DNA from: Blastobasis lacticolella
Taxonomy: Eukaryota > Arthropoda > Insecta > Lepidoptera > Blastobasidae
Direction of reading: 5' to 3'
Assembly: GCA_905147135.1 (NCBI GenBank)
Contig: LR990051.1
Coordinates: 19,993,115 to 20,057,114 of the forward strand
DNA length: 64,000 nt
Positions 22,381 to 33,250 of the stretch are shown here, one piece after another. Positions within the stretch are counted from its first letter, which is position 1. Every line of letters starts with the position of its first letter. The notes beneath the pieces were generated by a model. That model saw only the letters and a program-made list of their open reading frames with translations, did no database searches and was not told the DNA's origin. Both the position numbers and the translations under genes were made by a program.

Positions 22381-23094
22381 GTAATAATATTTTATAATGG
22401 TCATAAACAATCAAAGAGAAACCGATACGCTCGCAATATCTTGTTTCCTGTAAACGAAGCCGTCGAAATGTTTCTTAGAAGTTCTTAGAACTCACGGTCG
22501 TCGTGATTTTTTTATATTTGATTTTTGGCCAATTATGTAAATTGTTGTTTATAAAAGGTAAAAAGAAAACGAGCTAATTTTGTTAGTACAGTCTGCTCCC
22601 TAACTTTTGTCACCAGGAATATTGGTGGTTTTGTTTGCACATTATAGATTACTCCAAACAGCTACATTAAGATAGTTCTGAGGTTCATTGGTGATTCGAC
22701 TGATTTTATTTACTTTATTTACCTAGTAGCTTCAAGTTTTCCTTAAAATTCCAAAACATTATCCAACTTAAGAGTTTTTCAATCATCATTTATTTGGGGC
22801 CAGCACAGTATTAAGGGTTTTTCAATATATATTTCAATTAAAAAACATGTTTACCATGAAATTTAGTTTGTAACCGTACCGTACCGTGAACATTTTTTAA
22901 GTCAGATAATAACTTTTATTTTTATTTAAATAATATGTCGATCGTATTATTGGTACTTTGCAGTATTTAATGTGCTTTCAGAACCATCACTATGCCTTAT
23001 AAAATAAGTTTAGGAACAGACTGTACTGTTTTTCATTGTTTCGTACACAAAGCATTAGACTTAATTGAACATTTGATAATAGAAGATTCCCCAT
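22381..23094. other. Non-coding stretch, nothing identified
   Basis: AT-rich, without recognised gene or repeat. Confidence 0.45.
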
Positions 23095-23148
23095 TTCTTT
23101 AGCCCCAGAGTAGTTAATGCGTTCTTTAGCCCCAGAGTAGTTAATGCG
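23095..23148. repeat. Perfect tandem duplication, 27 bp x 2
   Basis: Two identical adjacent 27-bp units (23095-23121, 23122-23148), each containing 'agccccagagtagttaatgc'. Identity implies a recent event or an assembly join. Confidence 0.95.
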
Positions 23149-23573
23149 TTTGAAACAGAATCAGGAAATTTCGTTGACTGTGAAAATAATGTATGTGGGA
23201 GCTGTCGCCATTGGAAAGGGTAATATAATTACATTCCCTTTGGAAGTACCATATCTCCCGAACCGTCTCGGAATTATTCAGTTCGGAATTATAAATAATT
23301 CTTACCTCCACAAAATATAAATAACCCGCGAGAAAATTGAATCCATCCACAGTTCATTCCGAACGGGCAAAAACCGTACGCGAACCGCTACAATAAAATA
23401 AAACATAAAATTTCTCACCTTTCATCTGGAATGCTGCCCTCATTTTTATTTAATCCGACGTGTCTATTTACGATACCGCTAAATACCTCCCTGGAACTGA
23501 GAGCTTTACGAGTAATTACGCCTTTGAAATAATACGAGTGAATGCTCTTTCTGTTATTTTAATGTTTTATGCC
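23149..23573. other. Non-coding, repeat-poor stretch
   Basis: No gene seen. The 23280-23560 part is free of known repeats and holds homeodomain-type motifs such as 'tttatttaatccg' and 'agtaattacgcc'. Confidence 0.35.
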
Positions 23574-23835
23574 AAACAGGTAAACAGGCAAGCGGGACAC
23601 CTGATGGAAAGTGGTCACTGCAGTCTATAGACATTAGCAATACCAGGGTATCGACAATGCCTTGCCCACCTCTAAAACCTCAGGATACTTTACTCTGGCA
23701 GCAAAAATGAAAACGCCAAGAAAACGCATTGGATCACCAATGCGTTTTCAACCAATATCAACCCCTGGTGTTGCTAGACAGCGGTGACCACTTTCCATCA
23801 GCTGGCCCGCTTAGCTGTTCAGTCTACCGATTAAC
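23574..23835. repeat. Two family B repeats in inverted orientation with a perfect hairpin between
   Basis: Left copy 23574-23715 ('caggcaagcggg', 'cacctgatggaaagtgg', 'gacattagcaataccaggg') is mirrored by the right copy 23755-23835 ('cccctggtgttgct', 'gtgaccactttccatcagc'). Between them lies a perfect 13-bp inverted repeat 'gaaaacgcattgg' (23720-23732 and 23737-23749) with a 4-base loop. Confidence 0.85.
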
Positions 23836-25359
23836 CTAAAAAAATTACGTGCCATAAATTCTCGTTTGAACTGTTTGAATTGGTTATAAATCCAGAATGC
23901 CCGTGTAGCGTCCATTTAAATTACTCAGCCAAACTTAGTACACCAGTTAAAGCTAATACTAATTACTGGGTGTTTATATTCGATGTAATATAGGCGATAC
24001 GCCTCGAGATGTCGAATACGTGAATTTCCAGACCCTTGGGTCATTAAATTTTCAAACGTATGAAACATGCATGAAACATTTCCGTGATGAAAATTAGGTA
24101 ACCTGGAGGCACTCAGGGCGGAGTGGTTTTCTCTGAATGGTAATTATTCACATCAAGGCGTTTTCTGTTGTGTATTTACAGAATTCGCAGCGTTGATGAC
24201 TTAACGGTTTAGTTTCTAAGTTAGGTTTCATTTGTTTTAGTTAGTCATAAGTCTCCTAATAAAGGCAACGAAAAAATGCTTTTTTAAATTCATTAAAATT
24301 AAAACCTATGTGCGTAAAAATTGTGCTCAAAATATACTAAATTATGTTTATGTAACGAAACTAAATAGTTTGGAATTTTTGTGTCGTTTCTATAGGCATG
24401 AAAAAAAAACCCTGCAGGAATACGTCGGAAAATCCCGACCAAGTATACATTATTATGTATACGTACCCAAATATTTCCTAAATTACTGAATCTAATTAAA
24501 TTTAACAGTGAAGAACCATCTCGATTGAACTGGCTTTCAAATAAAGAAAACCGCAATCAGTCCATTGCCACAGATAGACACACGGACTTATGACACCCCT
24601 CCGGTTTCGTTTTCCAGCCACAGCAAAATCACTTTTCTTGTACTCGATGACGTATGATAACCTACGGTGCCCTCACGGTCTATTATAAATAAACTAGTTT
24701 CCCCTTAAATTTATCGCTCGTCGGCAAAATTATCGTAGGACTGTGACACAACTACAACACTGTCAAGGATTGTCCTCCATATTGATTGATAGTGTTACTC
24801 TATCGAGTAAAGCGTCACAGATCACCTATAAACAACTTTACCCCTATAAAATATAACAAGAATTATACCCCTGAAGATGTGATAAAAAACATGAAATGCA
24901 CAAAGAACGATGTGTGTACTGGTGATAAAGAAGGTTCGGGACGTCGGTTCCTCCGTGCCTTATCGGCGACGCCCCGTAACGATGGCTCATTTGGGTGATA
25001 AAAAGCCGCCGCTCCTCGGCTGCAGCCTCGTAATTACGGCTATCTCCTCCTGTGGAGGTGTGGAACGTGTTGTGATTTCACGAGCTGCCGAGGGAAGCGA
25101 TGGGGTTGTTGGTGTATCAATCAATAGAACATCTTTCCCATAGACCGGAAACGCATTCGCGACACCCTGGGGAATCTCAAATTCGATGTTTTCTCTAGCT
25201 AACAAAACTGTAGTAAAACTTTAGTGAAATTGATCTTCGACAATATACGACTAAGATAGTTGAGAAAATATTTTTCTCTGCAATAGACATTTCAATGTTA
25301 AAGGAGATATTAGGTAGTTCTAGCTACATAACATTCGAGATGTCACAGCGCGAGAATTA
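23836..25359. other. Non-coding stretch, nothing firm
   Basis: Mostly AT-rich. A GC-richer patch at about 24920-25150 is open on both strands without a recognised domain. Confidence 0.4.
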
Positions 25360-25640
25360 GGCCCCTGGTGTTGCGGATCTAGTAGCAGCATGCTTGCGAG
25401 ATAATAGCTAAAGTTAAGCAATGCTGTGTCCGGGTTCTGAATGGGTAACCGTTTCGTGCTTTAAGGCTAGTCGAACCACAACGAGCTCGACACTCAGTAG
25501 GTGTGGCTCTCAATACCGTTGGCGAATCGAGGTTCACCAATGTCTTCCACTGGAGAGTCTAGGACTAGTAGAACAATCTCGGGAACCCGATTCGTACCCT
25601 GTGACGGTATATTATATTTATTATGTCAGTCTCTGGACAA
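25360..25640 (+). mobile_element. 5S-rRNA-derived SINE, full length or nearly so
   Basis: Head: 'catgcttgcgagataatagc', 'gttaagcaatgctgtgtccg', 'gaatgggtaaccgtttcg'. Body: 'acaacgagctcgacactcag', 'aggtgtggctctcaatacc', 'ggcgaatcgaggttcacc'. End: 'ccgattcgtaccctgtgacgg' then 'tattatatttattatg'. Confidence 0.85.
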
Positions 25641-25720
25641 ACAGGCATGCGAGCCACCTGCTGGAAAGTGGTCACGGATTGCTTCAAAATTCCTCTAAAA
25701 CGTTGCTCTTGCAGTAAATA
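25641..25720 (-). repeat. Family B fragment fused to the SINE end
   Basis: 'acaaacaggcatgcgagcca', 'cctgctggaaagtggtcac' and 'aaaacgttgctcttgcag' match family B with its middle deleted. It directly follows the 5S-SINE tail. Confidence 0.7.
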
Positions 25721-26985
25721 GGTTTCTTGGCCTCTCCACTGCTCTTAAGCTTCCCCTCGCTCCCCCTCAATACAGTCTTACGCCAACATTATTCAAATAG
25801 AATACAACGTTTGATTTACTCGCGCTTTGCATTCCGCAACCCGAAAACCACACCAAACATTGTCCCAAAGATAGATTCGTACCGAATTGGTATCCATTTA
25901 GGGGCCCGCGTCGCGCCGCGGCGGGAGCGCAAAATTGCATTTCGTTGTGTCCCCGTCGCGGCTCGCCCGCCGAGCCAGACGGCGCGGCGGCGAGCACTGA
26001 TATTTACGAGTATTCACCACTTCTGTCACACTAAATCAAAATAAAACCAGTTATAGGTTATACACGGAAACTGTTTTAGTTCGTTCAAGTTTATGTAAAT
26101 GTATGACTATGTTTTTTAATATGATTGAGTTTTAGATGGAAAACTATTACCCTAAATAGCAAAGTGTGCAAAAAAATTAAATGGTATCAGTATTTGAGTG
26201 AGACGTTGCTCGAGAAAAGGAATGGAAATTGCCCATGCGCTCTGGCTTAAACTGTATTGTGAGAAGGAAAGAAAAACAAACACATTTTGTTCTCACACTC
26301 ACTAGTGTAAACAGGCGAGTTGTTTTAAAGACCCATCATCTAGAGACCATTAAATTGGATTGTCAAGCCGACGCGACGGCTGAAGATGAATTAGGATGTT
26401 ACGCAGCTTCAATTCAAACTCACAATTCACGTTTTTAATTTCAGATCCGCGAGGCGCACGCGGCGTTTGAAACGTTCCGTTTTTAATAAACGTCACTTGA
26501 AAAATTAATGAATCAGCAGCTATTGCGTGCAAATTGCCTACATTGTCTCCGATGGCGGCAGTGAAATGGTGCGGGGGGAGGGTGCGGTCAGGAACGCGTG
26601 CGCACTTTTGAGAGGTATAGCGCGATTTTCCTTTGAATTGGAGCTACCGACTTGGTAGTAGCTCCACTTTAAATACCTCAGTACTTAAAAACAAAAGAAA
26701 ATTGTGTCATAACAAGTTCATATTGTGCGGTATAGTACTTACTCATCAAGAACTTTCAAAGAGCCCATACACGATGGGGTTATCTTATTCCGTTCGTTAG
26801 TTCCTATGACCACCTTTTGACTCCATCATCAGACCAGCTGCATGGTACCATATTAATGCATTATCATCCAAGGTATACGAAATTTCAGCTCAATCGGATA
26901 CCAACAAATGATCGAGAAAAGGTTTGCAAATATTCGGACAACTAACTTACGAAGAGTACAAGTTAAATAAAAAAGATTGTAAAAA
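25721..26985. promoter_or_regulatory. Repeat-poor stretch with two GC-rich islands
   Basis: GC-rich blocks at about 25900-26000 and 26450-26620 hold no recognised repeat or coding domain. 'cgtttttaataaacgtca' and 'gaaaaattaatgaatcag' lie beside the second. Possible regulatory DNA, based on composition only. Confidence 0.28.
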
Positions 26986-27374
26986 TACCGCAACCAAACA
27001 CATCAATACATCTTGGCATTAATGTCCCGATTGTGCTCTCGTGCACGAGGGCCCGGGGTCCGCCTTGGCCATGATCCAGGATTTGGCAGATCAGGTAATT
27101 ACAGTGGAGCGTCTGCCATCTGACCTCCGTGACCCTGCTACCAGGGAAACCTGATCAGATTGGATCATGGTTACAAATTTAGTCGCCTGAATGTGCAGGT
27201 TTTATCACGATGTTTTCCCTCACCGTAAGAGCATCGGTTAGTATTCAACTAATGAACACAACTTGGAAAAGAGTCATTGGTACATGGCCGCAGCGGGATT
27301 CGAACTGGGTACCTCTCGCTTACAAGTCGGATACCTTAGCCGGTACCTTAGACGCTCTCTACCGCAACCAAACA
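26986..27374 (-). mobile_element. Full-length tRNA-derived SINE with 15-bp target-site duplication
   Basis: A 359-bp element (27001-27359) sits between identical 15-mers 'taccgcaaccaaaca' at 26986-27000 and 27360-27374. Read on the minus strand it opens with a tRNA-like head (anticodon-arm-like 'gacttgtaagcgagaggtac', box B 'gttcgaatccc'). Next come the central body ('accgatgctcttacggtgag', 'catgatccaatctgatcagg') and a tail ending 'cgggacattaatgccaagatg'. No coding capacity; it would need a LINE enzyme in trans. The perfect duplication suggests a fairly young insertion. Confidence 0.93.
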
Positions 27375-27399
27375 ATGCTGTTTAAATTAGTATTGTGTT

Positions 27400-27632
27400 A
27401 TTGCCGATGAGTAAGGCCTCCAATCATTCTCCATGGGGTGGGAGTTTGGGGTACGTGGCTTTTCAGCGGAGGAGCATTTGCCTTTTTGCTGCCAGAGCAA
27501 CGTGTCCCAGGATTTTTGAGGTGGGCAACGCATTGGCGATATCCCTAGTGTTGCTAATGTCTATAGGCAGCGGTGACTTCTTTCCAGCAGGTGGCCCGCT
27601 TGCCTGTTTGCCTACCGTATGACATAAAATTA
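27400..27632 (+). repeat. Family B retroposon-like repeat, nearly complete
   Basis: About 225 bp, inverted relative to 40481-40710 and matching it end to end: 'gctgccagagcaacgtg', 'gaggtgggcaacgcattggc', 'gtgttgctaatgtctatagg', 'cccgcttgcctgtttgcc' and a final 'tatgacataaaa'. The A-rich end fixes the likely strand. No protein is encoded. Confidence 0.8.
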
Positions 27633-27879
27633 CAACTTTACAGGACAGAAAGCGCTCAACTGAGCTGTTTCTTTGAAAACGGGCAACCTGGAAACTTCAC
27701 GACATTCGACGGTTGGAATTGTGCCTCAATATTGTTGAATGGAATAATAGAATATCGCCGGCATGATAATCAATTTATGCTGCGAACTCTCTGCCTGCGG
27801 GTCTGTTCCCCGCATCCCCGCTCAATATATTGTGCGGAGTACCTGTATAATTTGGGACTGTTAAACATAGGTAGGTAGT
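27633..27879. other. Non-coding stretch, nothing identified
   Basis: No gene or repeat recognised. Confidence 0.4.
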
Positions 27880-27975
27880 ACCTCCTCGTACTAATACTCA
27901 ATACTCAATACTCAAATGTTTATTGCTTCATAAAAGTAATTTACAATTATGACCCTGACTAAGTTTGGTTTGTAA
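27880..27975 (-). mobile_element. Probable LINE 3' tail
   Basis: On the minus strand 'gaagcaataaacatttga' is followed by three 'gtattga' repeats, a polyadenylation-like signal and short tandem repeat as at other LINE 3' ends in this window. No coding part is attached. Confidence 0.5.
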
Positions 27976-28387
27976 CCCTGATGTCGCCCTATCAGTACAT
28001 TTAAGTTTACTTTATACCACCAGAGTCTCAAGTCTGCTAAATGAATGGCTTAATCGAATCGCAATTGGATCTCACTTATTAGGAAGTTTGACATGTTTTT
28101 TGTATTCTGCTACTATCTTATGACCAATACACATCCAGTGACATATCATTGAGCTACCATTGAACTATTTACAAGTCTACTTGTAACTCGACTGAGGACT
28201 GAAGCGGCTGTCTCTTGGTATATTTTAGAAGGCAACACCAATAACTATTCAACTAGGAGTCAGTTACGATTCAATTACGACTAGACAATACGACAATTTG
28301 TTTCAATAATAATTCAGTCTCAATAGTACGAGAGTTAAATAAATTTAGCGGGCCGCTGGACATGGTATGACATGAAATATTCTTATA
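27976..28387. other. Non-coding stretch, nothing identified
   Basis: AT-rich flank of the LINE 3' end; nothing recognised. Confidence 0.4.
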
Positions 28388-28591
28388 TTTTTTTTTTTTT
28401 TTTTTTTCAATTTATTTGGGTAAACAAACAGTGGTACATTGTTATGGCACATATTTATGTTCTAATAATAGAATATGATCTGCAACTAGACTAACAACTT
28501 AGGTTTAGAGTGTTTTATTAGTTTGTAGGTAAGAATATTATTTAGTTGAGAGAGGTTAAAGGCTGTTTAATATAGATAATTTAAGTGACAA

Positions 28592-31474
28592 TTATTGAAT
28601 GCTCTTTAGTTTCGTTAGTACCGCACCTCTAAAGATGCCAGGACTCATTCCAAATATATCTACATTATTAAAGTTGGTGTTATAGGAGTGCACCAAACGA
28701 TAAAGTGGCGAGCGTTCGCCAGCGTTAGTACGACATCGAGGGGTAGCAAATAGTTGTGATAGATTGCGACAATGCGTTCTAGCGGGGATTCTGTAACATA
28801 ATTTGTTCGTGATTGGAATACAATCATATCTGTTATGACACAAGTCATATAATAACATAACTTCGAGTTGAAGACGTCTGCATTTAAGTTTTGTAAGTGC
28901 ATATTTCTTAAGGAGCTCTTGATATGGCAAGCGGGAATGAGAAAATTTGTAATATATGTTCCGCAAAAATTTCTTTTGTACCAATTCAAGTGCATCTATG
29001 TATTTCTTATAGAAAGGGTTCCATAGAGGCACGGCATAATCAAGCTGGGATCGCACAAGAGATTTATAAATATAGATAAATGTTGAATACTGCTTGAACT
29101 TGTTACAGGAGCGCATAATAAAACCATACATCTTATAGGCTTTCGTTATAATATGGTCAACATGTAGATTAAGATGCAGTTTACTATCGAGTATGACCCC
29201 CAGGTCTCGTATGGATGTAACATCATCGATATAACTGCCACACAGCACATACTTGGCATTATGAGTAATTCTCTTTTTTGTGAACGTAATACGTTTACAT
29301 TTACTTAAATTTAGACTAAGTTTATTTTGGGTGCAATATATGGAGAATCGATTTAAGTCCTCCTGAAATCTGGCATGGTCATCGTCGTTGTTAATCACGT
29401 GAAAAATTTTTAAATCATCGGCATATAGTAATATGTTGCAGTATTTAAAACAGTTGTGTATATCATTTATAAATATTATAAATAATAACGGCCCTAAAAT
29501 TGAACCTTGTGGCACCCCTGAGCTAACTGGAATGAAAATAGATTCATAGCCGTTAATTACAACTTTTTGAGTACGATTAGAAATATAGGATTGGAACCAA
29601 CGCCATAGATTGCCTCGTATACCATTAAAAGCCAATTTTTCAAGCAAGATTTTGTGATCCACTCTGTCAAAGGCCTTTCGAAAAGTATATACGCTGTCTG
29701 TTTGTGTGTTAGCATCCATACATTCGAAAAGGTAAGTTGTATAGATAAGCAAGTTGGTAGTTGTGGATCGCCGTTGTACAAATCCATGTTGTTGTTCGAT
29801 TACTATTTTATGTAGTGAAGGATATATGATTTGGTGTACTAATTTTTCGAAGACCTTTGAGAGAGTGGGCAAAATAGATATTGGTCGATAATTATCGACT
29901 TTATTCCTGGAACCACTTTTATGCACCGGGACAATACGTGCAGATTTCCATGCGGACGGAAAAATTCCTTCCGAGAGACTTTTATTGAAAATTAAATATA
30001 AGGGCTCGCATATTGTTAATGCTGTATTTTTAAGAAAAATAGCTGGTATATTGTTGATGCCTGGACCTTTAGAAACATCCAACGCCTGCAGCTCATGCAA
30101 CACTTTGTGTTTAGGTATATATATATTATTTAGATTAAGATCAGAGTCAGAATTTTCAACGCTGGGTTCATTGGAATTATAATTTAAACTAGAGGGTTCG
30201 AAAACTGATTGGAAATAAGAAGAAAACATATTACATACTTCGTTGGGATCATTTGCAATTAAGTTTCCATAGGACATGGAATCCGGTATATCTTCTTTAC
30301 TTTTATTACTATTTACATATTTCCAAAAATATTTCACGTTTTTACGTGTACTGTTTTCCACTCTCAATAGATAATCATTATAACATTTTTGTGATTCTTT
30401 TTTGAAACGTTTTCTGTACATAGAAAATATATTATAGTCTGCAGCATTTTGATATTTCTTCCATTTAGTCCAAGCTCGGCATTTATTCTTAAAAATATGT
30501 GTGAGTGCGGGAGAAAACCAAACTGGATATTGTGAAGATTTGATCAGTTTAGTAGGTACATTCTTATGTATAATGGAACAAATACAATCATAGAATGATG
30601 CCACAGCAGCATCTGTGGATTTATTAGAGATAAGCTCGCTCCAGTTGACTGTAGATATATCCGAGTTTAACTGTGCGTAGTCGGCATTTTTGAAATTATA
30701 TAATGTTCTAGGTTTAATTGGTATGGTTTGAATGTGATTGTTGACTGAGATGAGTACACAGAAGCATGGGTGATGTTGATCTACTGGAACAAGTGTGTCA
30801 GATACTAGAGAAACCGTATAATGATTATTATTAGTAATAAATAAATCCAGTATACGGCTGTGCGAATTTCTGAACTTGTTAATTTGGAATCCATTTATCA
30901 ACGATAAAAAGTTGATTAAATATTTGTTGGGTAGGTTATAATTATCGTGTACAATAGGTTCCAAGTGTGTACCAGCATCTCTCCAATTTATTGTAGGCAG
31001 ATTGTAGTCTCCCGCAAAAATAAAGCCCGTCGTGTCTCGTGACTGCAGTGTCTCTGTGAGGAGATCTAAATATGATGAATATGTGTCAACATTTAGGTTG
31101 GGTGGTATATAAACCGCACTAATTAAGCAACAATAGTCACGGGTGCGTAGTTCCAGGAGTAAATAATCGACAAGTGGGCCGACGGCGCACGAGCCGGCGA
31201 CGGGCGCGACGACAAGCTCGCGGCGGACGGCCACGAGCACTCCGCCGCCGTCGCGTCGCCCGCTGCGCGCGCGGTCTCGGTCGCACCGGAATACGCGGTA
31301 CCGGGGATCTATGATCTCATTATTAGAAATATTCTATTCAACCACGTCTCGGCCAATATAATGATATCGTAATTATGTGATAATACATTCATGTAAACTG
31401 TATGTAATTTTGTGCGGAGTCCTCGACAATTTTGATAGTATACCGATAAGTTATCCACTTTTAATCTTTTGCAT
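28592..31474 (-). pseudogene. LINE ORF2: endonuclease and reverse transcriptase, disabled
   Basis: Would nick target DNA and copy the element RNA into the genome. The main open frame (31240-28592, 882 codons) holds the rest of an exonuclease/endonuclease/phosphatase-type domain: GDYNLP at residues 77-82, DLFITN at 132-137, VDQHHP at 153-158. The RT follows: NYRPIS from 450, motif A near 520, SGVPQGS at 574-580, YADD at 606-609. The endonuclease start (QNCRG, then AETWL) lies upstream in another frame at about 31463-31336. A one-base loss at 31334-31335 shifts the frame, with a stop at 31309-31311. In motif A the codon for the first catalytic Asp is absent between 29683 and 29684, giving YTFRKAFD. 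An extra A in the T-run at 31459-31462 may have cut off the likely ATG at 31472-31474. Activity is very unlikely. Confidence 0.92.
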
Positions 31475-32171
31475 AATAGGGAATATTTTTATTAGACTTA
31501 ATGCAATTATGCAATCACTTACGTGCTCATAGGAGGTACATAAACATAAGATAAACACTGATTGATCGTATCTCGTCTTTTCAATTGTCTGTCTATGCCT
31601 ACAGTGACTACTGCTTAAAAGAGTAACTATTACATTAGATCGAACGTTCAGTGTGAGTACGTTCGATCCAATGCAACAATCACTCGTCGTACTAATAAAT
31701 ATTACGTCCATTAGCACGCAAGCATTTTGACTAACCATCTCTAACATTACCAACCACGTTGAGCACAAACTTGGTTTACAAATAATATTATAGTTATTAC
31801 AATGCAGTGAACTATTCGTAAGGTACAGATAAGGTAGTAAAACTCGATCGCTAACACATACATACCTATGCGTTGTGATACATACACTACATGTGTAATG
31901 TTTACATTGCGAATATATCTTTGTTATGTTTAAGGCAATATGCACTTGTTCTTTTTGAATAAATGTTATCGTAATTGGTAGATTAGTAAAGCCTCCGTTA
32001 GCTTGCAACCTCTCGAGTATACAAACAAATAACAAACACAAACACCGGCCTTCTAGGCAGTATTGCGGGCGCGATAATAATAACACATCCGCCATACTAC
32101 CTACAAGGCCGCGCACAAGACATAATAGTAATAACAGCCTGATGTCATTACAAAAAGTGATGTGACAGTCG
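31475..32171 (-). other. Spacer between LINE ORF1 and ORF2
   Basis: About 700 bases without a recognised domain. One minus-strand frame (32269-31451) stays open across all of it and overlaps the end of ORF1, but its cysteine-rich product matches nothing I know. It holds a hairpin with 14-base arms and one mismatch ('cattagatcgaacg' at 31633-31646, 'cgttcgatccaatg' at 31660-31673). Confidence 0.6.
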
Positions 32172-33143
32172 CTAATCAAGTTCAGTTTTCTTAAACTTAC
32201 TAATATCGCTAGGTATGCGAATAGCAAAGATAGCAGACTTGTCTGTTTTTCGGGCCAATATCGTACCATGTTTGACCCAAACGTATTTGTACTGGTAATC
32301 CTTTGCTGCTTCGCGACACTGACGAAACAATATTTTATTACATAATGTTAGGTGTTCGTTAACGTAGATTATATACGTCGGCCCAGCTATTGATAGCTTA
32401 GTCGAATCTAGCCCTTTTGCACTTCGGTATGCAGAGATAAAATTGTCGCGCATTACTCTTGTCATAAACTTGACAACAATGTTTTTTGGGCGTGTGTTTG
32501 TTTGTTCGGCGTGTGGTACACGGTGAATGGAGATGACATCGGTTGTTTTTATCGGGCATTTGATTAGAATACTAATGCATTCCAGGATAACAAGTAGATT
32601 TTCGCCCCGTTTCTCGGGCAAGTTAGTGATTTCGGCATTGCATTGCCGGGCTTGCTGCTCCATTGCATTAATTTTACTTTCGAGCGTGAGTATTTTAGAT
32701 GGGGTATCTTCAGATAATAACAATTTGGACTCCATTTCTCCCAATCGTTTGTCGAACAAATCCTGACGCTCAGCTGAGAAACCGATTGAGTTTTCAATGT
32801 CAGTAAGCCGGGTAGCCGTTTCCGTAAGCGATTTGTGCAGATTAACATTATCCGCGTTTAACTTTTGAATGTTAGTATTAATATCGGCGAGTGCGGACGT
32901 TATCTTCGACATTTCGCCGACAAGGGCGGAGCTAACTGCGGCCGAAACACTACGGGAAATATCCTCATTTAGTGTCTTTTTCCATATAATCATCTGTTCG
33001 TCAAATTTCTTCTCGAGGGATTCCAAACCATCATCTGGAAACTTACGTTTACGCGTGTAAACACCGCAGTCCTCATCAACAGCGGCGCTAGGTATGTCCG
33101 GAGTCGATGCAGAGTGCTGCGGCGGTGTGCGTTGCAAAGCCAT
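32172..33143 (-). CDS. LINE ORF1: coiled-coil, FP-domain RNA-binding protein
   Basis: Likely a nucleic-acid chaperone that packages the element RNA, by analogy with other LINE ORF1 proteins. The frame is open from 33242, but the ATG at 33143 (MALQRTPPQ) is the more usual start for this protein type, giving 323 residues. Order: a polar N-terminus with KRKF; a long heptad-rich region (roughly residues 45-180, 'LADINTNIQKLNADNVNLH' and 'LTDIENSIG') able to form a coiled coil; then a conserved C-terminal half with EITNLPEKRGENLL, ISIHRVPH, RPKNIVVKF, YVNEHLT and YVWVKHGTILAR. That half resembles the C-terminal domain of baculovirus FP proteins, which is widespread in LINE ORF1s and in this setting does not mean a virus. 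No zinc knuckle is visible. No break was seen in the frame. Confidence 0.88.
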   Translation of the reverse strand: MALQRTPPQHSASTPDIPSAAVDEDCGVYTRKRKFPDDGLESLEKKFDEQMIIWKKTLNEDISRSVSAAVSSALVGEMSKITSALADINTNIQKLNADNVNLHKSLTETATRLTDIENSIGFSAERQDLFDKRLGEMESKLLLSEDTPSKILTLESKINAMEQQARQCNAEITNLPEKRGENLLVILECISILIKCPIKTTDVISIHRVPHAEQTNTRPKNIVVKFMTRVMRDNFISAYRSAKGLDSTKLSIAGPTYIIYVNEHLTLCNKILFRQCREAAKDYQYKYVWVKHGTILARKTDKSAIFAIRIPSDISKFKKTELD

Positions 33144-33250
33144 TGTGTATTGCGTTCGTGAGGATGCGAGACAGGAACAGCAAGTAATAGATAAGAGTCT
33201 ATCACTTGTCGCGGGAGGTGAGGGGCGACGTCCAACAACCACAGTGTGAG

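Larger units (their letters stand above)
28388..33250 (-). mobile_element. Near full-length non-LTR retrotransposon (LINE), two-ORF type
   Basis: On the minus strand this element has an FP-domain ORF1, a spacer of about 700 bases, an endonuclease/reverse-transcriptase ORF2, a short 3' UTR and a 20-base poly(A) tail (plus-strand T-run 28388-28407). The architecture and poly(A) tail fit the Jockey/CR1 branch of LINEs; the exact clade is not resolved. The 5' end is uncertain: ORF1 could begin at 33143 or 33242, and UTR may extend towards 33560. No target-site duplication was identified. Long open frames suggest a relatively recent insertion, but ORF2 carries inactivating lesions. Confidence 0.93.

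Noticed and set aside
24987..25205. 72-codon minus-strand frame that looks protein-like
   Set aside because: No known domain, no splice context, and the plus strand is open as well; GC composition explains it.
31451..32269. Separate 272-codon gene on the minus strand
   Set aside because: It overlaps LINE ORF1 and the spacer and resembles nothing known; kept only as an observation.
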